A program made the position numbers and the translations under genes. A stretch of DNA of 64,000 nt from Prunella strophiata. Taxonomy: Eukaryota; Chordata; Aves; Passeriformes; Prunellidae. Under the pieces are notes generated by a model, which worked only from the letters and a program-made list of their open reading frames with translations, did not search any database and was not told where the DNA came from. The stretch lies in the NCBI GenBank assembly GCA_036583965.1, contig JAZBQD010000030.1:57661551-57725550 (forward strand), given 5' to 3'. How positions within the stretch are numbered: position 1 is the stretch's first letter; every line of letters starts with the position of its first letter. Positions 51,701-59,878 of this stretch are shown here, piece by piece.

Positions 51701-53740
51701 GACATGTTTGGAGCTATGAGTGTGTTAAGATTTTCTATAATTTTAGAGACACTTCTCAAAACTTGATTGAATGCTAAACTTTGTACTATCAATTACATTG
51801 AGTAAGATATATTTATAACATTTTCTTGCGGATAATGGATGCTGTTCAAGTATTTTAATTTATATTTTCTTAAGAACATCTCTTCCTCTGGACTCTGCAC
51901 ATCAACTTTATCTTCCTTGTGATCAATTACATCAGGAGTTCAGGTTTTATAATTTTGGGTGACTGAGTGAATAGCTTTTTTTGTACTTTTTATATTGCTG
52001 AAGAACCAATTACTTCCCTTACCAATTATTTTGATATTTTTTTATAGCTCATGGATCCTGAACAGATTGTAAGAAACCAGAGACTATAACTACTGCAGGT
52101 TTTGGTTTTTGTGGTGTTTTTTTTTTTTTTGTTGTTGTTGTTTTGTTTGTTTGTTTGTTTTGTTAAACAAGCTAATTTTAAAAGGAATTTCATTACCTCA
52201 GAGTAAACTTTCTGTGCAGTGCAAAATATAATGGTCTGCAGCCTAAAAATATTTCAAAACTGCTTGTCTTTCCTATGTCAACCCTTTTAAGTGATAAAGC
52301 AACAAAGGAGAAATTAAATTTTATGTTTCCAGAATATACGGTACTGCTAGAACTGGGTGATGTTGTCTTTCCCTTATTATTTTGAATTTTTTTACTTAAT
52401 ATTATAAGGTTTCACTTTGTTTCAAAAGACACTGTAAAAAGCATACCCTGAGAGGAAGAAAAATAACAGATTTTATTCTTATTGTTGCACATATTATCTA
52501 TATCTGACATAAACCAATATGCTTAAGTCATCATCATCTAGTGAGAGTTGTTTAAATTCTGTGATTGTTAATAAAAGAAGATCACCCTCATAAGGTCATA
52601 CATTATAGAAATGTATGAAGAAGACCATTCTTGAATGGTCTTTTCAGTTTCCAAACTCAAAGGCATAAAATTTACTAATTTACTGTGGCAAAAGTCAGCT
52701 ATTATGACTGTAAAGTCACCACCATTATTTTTATCAGATACTCTCCTCCAATTTAATTATTTTAATTAAAATTAATTAATTTCTGAATTTATTTTGTTTT
52801 GTTCCCATTTTCTTCTCATATTTCAAATGGGAAAAAATGCAAAAAATAGGTAGTAGTCATTTCTAGTTAAGAGCAGCATGTTAAAGTATCTGCCTGTTTT
52901 ATTTATTTGCTGCAAGTTTACTGCATGGATTCTGTAAATGTTAGTGAAAACGTGACAAGAAAAAACATACCTGGTTGTTTTGGTTATTATTTGACATAAT
53001 GATTTTGGATCATGTGAAATTCCAGAAGAGAGAAGAAATTTTCTCTCCCCTGACATCATCAGAGAGTGCTCATTCAGGAGATGGTTCTGGACTTGAGAGG
53101 AGAGCAATGAAGGTGAGGAGATGAGGGTGGGGGGAAGTAGGTTGGAAATAGGAAACTTGATGGAAAAATAAAGGATTTGATCAGAAGAAGTGTAGGCATC
53201 AGTGACACAGAGCTAATAATAAGGACTCATTTTAAAGAGAAAAAGGAAAAAAGTAATAATATCTTAAGGTATACATCAAAATAATTTTATGATTCACAGC
53301 TAATATCTGTTTCTTTCCATTGACTGAATATAGAGTTCAGGGTGACTAACTGAGATATATACAAGACTTTACAGATATATATGACTACTTTGTATGACTA
53401 AGAGTCTAAGAGATATCTAAGAATAAAAGAAAAAATGCACAATCAAATGTGACAAAATTATTATCTTCAAGACCAAGAGGTGTTAGTGTAGAGTATGTTG
53501 GTTGAAGCACCCAAATTTTTTTAAGAGTAAAATACTGCAGGAAAATTTTCCACATGTAAATATTCAATAAAATAAACTGATTATGGGCCTCTTTCTTTTC
53601 TTAATCTGTCTCAACCAAAGGATTTTTTTGTAAAAATATTGTAATAAAACAAAGCAATAAATATAGAAGATGCTCTAGGAAATTTACAGGCTCATTCTCA
53701 GACTGTTTAATATAATAGACTTGCAGCATAAGATTTTCTT
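48781..53740. other. AT-rich non-coding stretch
   Basis: About 5 kb without a recognised gene or named element. It contains a short perfect hairpin at 52621-52642 (aagaccattc / gaatggtctt, two-base loop) and a T tract followed by GTT and GTTT units at 52117-52163. Short open frames on both strands show no domains. Confidence 0.5.
52117..52163. repeat. T14-(GTT)n-(GTTT)n simple repeat
   Basis: Fourteen T, then GTT units, then GTTT units, in that order. Confidence 0.9.
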
Positions 53741-53841
53741 TATCTAACTAATCTAACTAATATGTGTTGTTATATTTTCATCATTATATAGTCTTCTTTT
53801 TTTTTTTCTTTTTTTTTTTTCTTTTTTTTTTTGTTTCCCAG

Positions 53842-53967
53842 AGAAGATTGAAAGATTATTATGTTACTACAAGTTTTGTGGCCTCTGAAGAACACCAGCT
53901 GTTTCAGGTGACAGAAGAAGCCTTGATAGCTTTCAGATATGCATCTAACCTTTTCCAATTTGAAATT
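53842..53967 (+). CDS. Candidate internal coding exon, protein unknown
   Basis: This is the best coding candidate in the window. It is preceded by a long pyrimidine tract (53791-53838) closing in gtttcccag, and by two branch-point-like ctaac motifs about 85-95 bases upstream (near 53745 and 53756). It is followed by a perfect donor, GTAAGT, at 53968-53973. The segment is 126 bases, exactly 42 codons, and only one of the three frames is open: it starts RRLKDYY, passes through SEEHQLFQVTEEAL and ends NLFQFEI. The other two frames hit stops. The encoded sequence is mixed and mostly non-repetitive, with an acidic/amphipathic middle, unlike the low-complexity chance frames elsewhere. I do not recognise the protein. 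If real, it is a phase-0 symmetrical exon of a large-intron gene. Alternatives are an orphan pseudo-exon or coincidence. A minus-strand frame also spans it but lacks splice support. Confidence 0.4.
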
Positions 53968-54720
53968 GTAAGTCCACATCAAGTATGTACTTTGTCTGTG
54001 TACTTTGTCTGAAGTAGTCTGGCATGAAAGTCTGAAAGAGCAATACTAATAAACCATTCTTTCCCTAGTTTCAAAATAATGATGCCCTAACAAACATGAT
54101 ACTAAAGTATCCAATGTTTCAGTAATGACCTTTCTGATAAACTAGGGAGTAGGGTTTCACTGCAGGTGACATGAAACGTGGATAGACAGTTAGGATGTTG
54201 AAAGAAAGGATTCAATTTCAAATTATTACAATAAAATGGAGAAAATTGGGGTAAAATTATGTCAGGATATCTATATTTTTATAAGCTTAGACAGAATAAT
54301 TATCTATTCACATGCTAGGCTTTTGATTAGGTACTTAGCAGAAAGAGGCAAACATTCTAGGGCATCTCTTAGGAAGTATGAACAGTGTTTTAACGTGTAA
54401 AACATGGGAGCAAAATTTCCAACATTTTAAGCATTGTATTTTATGAGAGAAATAAAGAAAATATAAAACCCCCCAAAAGCACAGTAATGATCCAGAAAAT
54501 ATGAGGTACAAAGAAAGGTGGAAAGTACTGGCATCATCTTCCCTAGAAAATCAAGAAAGCACATGCTGGACCATGTTCATATCCATAGAAAGCTGATATG
54601 GAGAGAAAGGGAATAATTTGTTTCTCAAGTTTAGGATTTAAGAAAAGAAGATAGAAACTGGAATTGCTGGAAGAAAGAGTCTGGTTAGGCACAAACATTT
54701 TAATGTTACAAGTAGTGATA
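53968..54720. other. AT-rich stretch downstream of the candidate exon
   Basis: No further gene signal beyond the GTAAGT donor at its left end. It would be intronic if the exon is real. Confidence 0.45.
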
Positions 54721-55010
54721 CTCCTTCACATGCAGCTGGAACAGTTTGAGGTTATAGAAACAGGCTTGATTAATTGTGTGTGTTTTCCATGTACGTGTGC
54801 TGTACAGTTAATAACTAGAGTTTCCACTGAGTAGATAAATTATTCTAGTGGCCAAAGCTTTGTCATCAATAACCATTTTCTCCTGGAAGATATTTTAATT
54901 TGTTTGTTTGTTTGTTTTCTGCTTTTTGGGGGATGTATTTTCAAGAGTGTCAATATTAATTCAAAATGATTGGCAATTTTTATTGTTTCAGTTCTGTATG
55001 CCAAAATTTA
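54721..55010 (+). repeat. Diverged direct repeat, copy 1
   Basis: The core at 54721-54776 aligns without gaps to 57050-57105, with 13 mismatches in 56 (about 77%, counted by hand). The first 11 bases (ctccttcacat) and last 12 bases (cttgattaattg) of the core are identical. Collinear similarity continues to about 54905 with small indels (blocks around 'ctagagtttccactgagtag' and 'atcaataaccattttctcct') and is weaker to about 55010. A (TTTG)n stretch at about 54899-54916 interrupts this copy. Confidence 0.65.
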
Positions 55011-55224
55011 GATAACTTAAGGGAGTCTTAGTTTTTCACTGTGATGTATGAGTATTCCCTAAAATTTTGAAAATATTCAGACTTGCAAATTTAGCACCTC
55101 AATGTTTACACACCAAAATCACTATTGCAACAAGTAACAAAGTTCTCCAAAACTGCTGAGGGCAAACAATCCCAAAATACAATTCTTCAGCCAACTTATT
55201 TTCATGTTCATATTCTAAATTTAG

Positions 55225-55330
55225 TCAGTATGTACCTGTGGAAATTGTGGAGTTTTCCTCAGTGGGAGTCTTTAAAAATAGGTTGAAGAAATATCCATCA
55301 ACTGTGATAAATTGTCTGGTGTTTGAAATA
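55225..55330 (+). mobile_element. Ancient CR1-like LINE 3' fragment
   Basis: The order 'gtggaaattgtggagttttc', 'ctcagtgggagtctttaaaa' and 'ataggttgaagaaatatcca' followed by 'tcaactgtgataaattgtct' fits the 3' untranslated region of an old CR1 lineage in sense orientation, as I remember it. It is diverged and short. Confidence 0.55.
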
Positions 55331-55517
55331 CAGGTTCATTCTTTTGGTTTGCTCTAATTAGTCAATTTATTATAAAGTTGTCTAATACATGAGGGAAAGA
55401 TGAAAGAGAAGAGCCTATATAAGTTATATAAAGTGTATAGAAAATCTCCTTTTTGGTATAATATGTTGCAGAGAGAACAGCAATGATTATGGGATACTCT
55501 TTTGCAACAAAAGTCCC

Positions 55518-55606
55518 AGAAAAAAGTGTATAGTGGTCATGCTCAGAGAAAGGCTTGAATGATCATCAAGCCATTCTCTGAGCATGACCACTATACACTT
55601 TTTTCT
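55518..55606. repeat. Near-perfect 89-bp inverted repeat (long hairpin)
   Basis: Bases 55518-55550 are exactly complementary to 55574-55606: 33 consecutive pairs. After a single A/A mismatch (55551 with 55573), seven more pairs follow (ggcttga 55552-55558 with tcaagcc 55566-55572) around a 7-base loop, atgatca. In total 40 of 41 arm positions pair. The arms contain ordinary mixed sequence (gtatagtggtcatgctcaga), not a simple repeat. Either strand would fold into a long hairpin if transcribed. No recognisable transposon or target duplication surrounds it. The perfection of the arms points to a recent origin, active homogenisation or selection. Confidence 0.95.
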
Positions 55607-55609
55607 TTT

Positions 55610-57024
55610 TTCATGAGTAGGTGAGGGAATGAAGCAATTTGATTGAGGAAAGAAAGAAGTTTAGACAGTTGTGCTAAATTTTTCCTTACAATCTAGGTCA
55701 ACAAATTTGTTGAGAAAGACAAAAGAGAAATCAGAGATAATGATGAGAAACATCTTTACCAGATCCTAAGTATTAAATGTCATCTGATAGCTTGGGGATA
55801 TGAGACTTCAAGAAAAAGAGATGATCAGAGACTCTCATTCTGAATGAAAAGGTGAATGTCTTAAATGCAATAATAGATGATGTAGAGACTATATTCAACA
55901 TTTTCCTAATGTATACTCCTATATTTTTTTCAATGTTATATTGAAAGAAATGTTGTCATATTTTTCTCACAATTATTCCCATCCATATTTCTTATTCCCT
56001 TTTTTTTTCCGTGCTGTTTTCTCTGTTAAACTTTTTCTTAACTTTCATCTGCTTCATGTATTTTTTTTCTCTCATATGCAGAATATGCCATCTTATGATT
56101 TTGGTGTTCAACCTCTTCAGATATTAGTTTTGCTGTTAATTTTTTCTCCCTTCTCCTCATCCTTTTTTTTTCATTCTTTATTTCTCAGACTCAGTTAATC
56201 AGTGCTAAGTTTTTTATATTCTTACTTACACAATACACTCAAAAGTGCTCTTTGTCCTTTTTATTTTCCGTTCATCCCTCTGTTTCATCATTGTTACTCA
56301 AATGCTTTTCCTCAGATCATTACCTTGTCTATTGACACTTTATTTGTTGCTTGTATTTCAGGATTTTTTTTACTGCTCCCTTATCTGCTTTCCCTTGAAT
56401 ATTTGAGGTATTTTCCAAAATTGTTATGGCAGGTTAAGACCTTAGAAATTTATGTCTATATATACTTAAAAAGAAACAATAGGACACTTTAAATAAAATA
56501 TTAGTTTGCACAGGTAAACGAATTTTGTGTATTCTCCAACATCTCTGCTTTCTTCTTTTTCTACCACAGAAACTGATGCATTAGTTTGATTGAGATTATA
56601 CATTCTTTGGAAGAGGAATCATAAAAGATCATAATCTGTCTCATATTCACTCACAGATGCTATTTTTGTGCCAGCCCAGATAACTATGACAGTAGGACAG
56701 AAACTAATTCAAGTGGAGGCTTGAGCACCTGCTAGTTAGTCTAGTGCAGCTGCTTAGAACTGTATCTCTCAAAAACTTTAATTATAAAAAATACTAAAAA
56801 AACAAGTGACTCAGAAAATCACTGGAGCTTACTTAGTATGTCTGACTCAGAAAATTCTTGGCACAGAAAATGTGAAATCCAACCTGTGTTTTAATTTTAG
56901 AATATAATTTGGGTTTAGAACAGAAAACCCATCTCAAAAATCACCCACAGAGTGAATACTGTGAATCCTCCAGAACTACTCACAGCCAACAAAGAAAGAA
57001 ATAAAGCTGGAGTATTTTTTTTAG
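55610..57024. other. AT-rich non-coding stretch, pyrimidine-rich in the middle
   Basis: T/C-rich sequence from about 55960 to 56500 gives hydrophobic open frames (55941-56198 and 56202-56492) that look compositional. Nothing else was recognised. Confidence 0.5.
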
Positions 57025-57330
57025 ATTACTGAACTTTAATTTTTCACACCTCCTTCACATACAGCTGGAGTGGCTTGAAGAGTTCGTAATAGACTTGATT
57101 AATTGCTTGGCTTTTTGATGAAAGAATTCATACTATATAATTAGAGATTTCGCTGAAGTGGGTACATTATTTCAAATCTTACATAGACGGGGGAGGCTTT
57201 CACTTCAAAGATTTCTCACCAATAAACATTTTTCATTGGGGCAGACATTTTCTAATTCAATAATATAACGTTTTACAGTTCACAATAGCAAGTCACATTT
57301 CATGCTTTAGTTTTATGCTCCCAAATTTGA
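57025..57330 (+). repeat. Diverged direct repeat, copy 2
   Basis: Partner of 54721-55010, in the same orientation and about 2.33 kb downstream. The core at 57050-57105 is followed by collinear blocks 'attagagatttcgctgaagt' and 'accaataaacatttttcatt'. It lacks the TTTG insertion of copy 1. Confidence 0.65.
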
Positions 57331-57478
57331 TACGTGTTACACTGTCCTGATTTTCTGATCTTCTAGGACTCTATCTGAAAGGATTTACAGAGCACCAAAC
57401 CTTAAAACTAAAATCATACAGGTGAAAATAATAGATGCCTTCCTCAATGTAAGGAGGGAAAAAGCTAGATTTGATATT

Positions 57479-57660
57479 TTCACAGAGAGAGTGTTTGAGG
57501 TTTGAAGATACTTCTGGAGATTATCTGCTCTAACTCCTCTGCTCAAGCAGAGCAGAATGCTCAGGACAATGTCTAAACAGGTTTTGTATATTTCCAAGAT
57601 GTGAATTTGTTCAGCCTCTCTGGACACCCTATGCCAGTGATCAGTCACTCTGAATACCTT
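57479..57660 (-). mobile_element. CR1 LINE fragment, 3' region
   Basis: The plus strand shows the reverse complement of a CR1 3' end: 'cttctggagattatctgctc', a 'taactcctctgctcaagcag' block, 'aaacaggttttgtatatttc', and a 'cctctctggacaccctatgc' block ending near 57660. No coding capacity. Confidence 0.88.
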
Positions 57661-57707
57661 TGATCAGTTATGATAAATCCCAAGGTTAAAATATGCCACA
57701 AGAAACA

Positions 57708-57907
57708 TTTGTTCACTGAAAGGCTTGTCAAGCATTAAAACAGGCTGCCCAGGGCAGTGGTGGACTCACCATAGCTGAAGGTGTTTAGAAGACACGTAGA
57801 TGTGGCACTTCAGGATATGGTTTGGAGGTGGACTTGGCCGTGTCAGGTTTATGGTTGACCTCCATGAGCATAGAGGTCTTTTCCACCCTAAGCAATTCTG
57901 ATTCTTG
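57708..57907 (+). mobile_element. CR1 LINE fragment, 3' end
   Basis: Sense-strand CR1: 'aggcttgtcaagcattaaaa', 'caggctgcccagggcagtgg', a 'gtttagaagacacgtagatg' block, 'tggcacttcaggatatggtt', then a 'gaggtcttttccaccctaag' block and a short degraded tail ending near 57907. It lies 47 bases from the preceding CR1 and points the opposite way. Both copies include 3' ends, so these are two separate insertions. Confidence 0.92.
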
Positions 57908-58598
57908 CATGGTCAATGGCATGTTGGTGTTAAAAGACAAGTCTCCTCAAGTTCATATTCTCTGAAGTATGCAGAAGAATAAATACTTTTTTAATTCAGG
58001 CCACAACATACACATTGTATAATATCACATTAATTGATTCTATGAAGAAATAAAACCCTTGCAAATGGATAGCAAGGAAACATAGAAGTGATTTTGGCAG
58101 ACTGACAGCTCCTGCTTCCAGAGTTATCCTTTAAAGATGGGGAAAATCACACACATTTATTTCATTTTGTATATCTTGTTGCAACTCTTCATAATGTTTA
58201 ATTTAGCTTTTATTTTGATATAATCTTATTTATTAAGCAGGGGTTTTGTTTGAATGACAAAGTTTCCATAGAGACCGCAGGACAGGAAGTCATATTTCTG
58301 AAATGCTACACATCTGACACAAATTACAGGATTTCTTGGAATGGATAGCACAATTTGTGCAAAGCCACACGTAGTGGGTTGGAGAGTACTATCCTTACCA
58401 GAAAACCTATAGAGATAAATCACTTTTCTCTAATTGGCATTTATTCTTACTAACTAGCAAGTTAGTAAAGGAGGCAATTAAATAAAGAAAAAGAAAAAAA
58501 ATGCTGGACTCTTGGATCTTTGCACTCCAAGAGTCCAAATTTTTGCTGTACTTGCCTTAAGCACTTAATAGGCCAAATAACACCATGATATTATTTAC
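57908..58598. other. AT-rich non-coding stretch with a hairpin
   Basis: It contains a perfect 12-bp stem hairpin at 58505-58537 (tggactcttgga / tccaagagtcca, 9-base loop tctttgcac). Nothing else was recognised. Confidence 0.5.
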
Positions 58599-58620
58599 TT
58601 GATACCTTTTTTTTCCAATC

Positions 58621-58853
58621 AGGAAGTTAGAACTCACTTCTGCTATGTGCTGAGCATTCTTGCAAGGCTGAGAACAAGTTTCCACAAGTTGCTATTGATA
58701 TTTAGCATGGCCTGCAGCCCAGTTAAAAGCAATATTGCTTTTGTTGCAAGGGGCATGTTCAGAGGTGGTGGCTGGGAGACTTACTGGATTGTTGTAAACA
58801 CCCAGCTCTGCAAAAATTATTTCAAGCAAAAGAAAAATGGGTGGTTTCTGACA
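58621..58853 (+). other. Open segment behind an acceptor-like sequence, possible terminal exon
   Basis: An open frame continues for 77 codons from just after a pyrimidine tract ending ttttttttccaatcag (acceptor AG at 58619-58620) to a stop at 58854. The deduced peptide starts EVRTHFC, is hydrophobic and basic, and contains a short G-rich motif, FRGGGWETYW. It is in phase 0 at its start, which matches the phase-0 end of the candidate exon at 53842-53967, so the two could be spliced in frame, making this a 3'-terminal coding exon. No donor or polyadenylation signal was found, and I do not recognise the peptide. The G-rich motif faintly recalls chaperonin-like proteins, but not enough for a call. 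Chance is a serious alternative. Confidence 0.18.
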
Positions 58854-58898
58854 TAATTATTTGAGTCCACTCAAAAAGTTTCATTCTTGTCTTTTCAG

Positions 58899-58970
58899 GA
58901 ATGTTCAGCTTGTTTCTGCTGTTATTGGTGTCTTTTATTCCCAGAAAACTTAGTGTAAAGAAAAACCGAG
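58899..58970 (+). other. Possible small exon with a signal-peptide-like start
   Basis: An acceptor-like 'ttcttgtcttttcag' ends at 58898 and a donor-like GAG|GTGAGA begins at 58971. A second donor-like AAG|GTGAGG follows at 58997. Inside, an ATG two bases after the acceptor opens a frame reading MFSLFLLLLVSFIPRK and then a basic stretch. That is the shape of an N-terminal signal peptide or membrane anchor. The other two frames are short or contain stops. This would be a first coding exon with its ATG beside the splice site. It is incompatible in frame with the upstream exon candidates as a continuation. No matching downstream exon was identified. Confidence 0.18.
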
Positions 58971-59002
58971 GTGAGACAACATGCAGGCAAGGCAAGGTGA
59001 GG

Positions 59003-59582
59003 TAAAGAGCCTTGTACTTTTTTCCTTATGGTATCTTTTCCTATAATTTCTATAATATAAAGATCTTAAGACTGGTATTAAAATATTAGCTTTATTAATT
59101 TTCCACATATCAAGCATAAGAAAATAATATTTACCTTTTTGAAATCATTGCATGGAACACAATACAAAAAAGAAGCACTTCAGGATACTTTTTCAAACAG
59201 TTTCTATTCACAAGCATTTAACCTTTATCTCCTTTAAAAGGATAAATCCTAGTTTCTGCATATAGCACAAGGAAGTTGTCTGTACACAGAGAAATAGAAG
59301 AGACACATCCTAAAATCTAGACTTGCAATGGAAATAGTCTATCAAAGACCATTCCATAGAAGGGCTGTGGAACTAAACAAACTGGTCTAAAAATCTCCTG
59401 GTAATGTCCTTGTTTCTTCAACAAAACTATTGTCTGGTCCAGCCACTGTTGCTATTCTTTCCTGAATTACAGTACACCATAGAAAAACACAGCATACTCT
59501 GAATAATATAATTTTAATAGTTTCTCTGTCTCTCATGAAGTTCTAGATGTTAAGTAACCTTTCTAGTTATACCTTAATGTCT
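59003..59582. other. AT-rich non-coding stretch
   Basis: Nothing was recognised. Confidence 0.5.
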
Positions 59583-59878
59583 TCTTATAATAGAGGAATG
59601 GGTTGAGAGCAGCCCTGAAAAGGACTTGGGATTGTTGGTGAACAAGAAGCTCAATAAGAGCTGACAATATGTGCTCAAAGCTTAGAGAGCCAAAAATGTC
59701 CTGGGCTGTATCCAAAGTAACAAGATCATCAGGTAAAGGGAGGTGATTCTCCCCCTCTGCTCTCATGAAAACCCACCTGGATTACCCCATTCAGCTTTGC
59801 AGCCCCCCAAGAAAAGAAGGATGTGAACCTGCTGGGGCAAGTCCAGGAGAGGACCACAAACATGATTAAAGACTTGTG
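59583..59878 (+). mobile_element. CR1 LINE fragment, C-terminal ORF2 region
   Basis: Sense-strand CR1 covering the end of the RT-coding region: 'gagagcagccctgaaaagga', 'cttgggattgttggtgaaca', a 'ctgggctgtatccaaagtaa' block, 'agggaggtgattctccccct', 'gaaaacccacctggattacc', a 'ccccccaagaaaagaaggat' block and 'ggagaggaccacaaacatga'. It lacks both a 5' part and the usual 3' end, so it is truncated on both sides. Frameshifts prevent any product. Confidence 0.92.

Noticed and set aside
53764..53841. The Phe-rich start of the open frame that runs into the candidate exon
   Set aside because: It is translation of the pyrimidine tract upstream of the splice acceptor. Only 53842-53967 is taken as possible coding sequence.
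58621..58853. Assignment to a chaperonin-like (Bardet-Biedl type) protein because of the GGG motif
   Set aside because: A single short glycine motif is not enough, and the surrounding residues do not match what I remember of that family.
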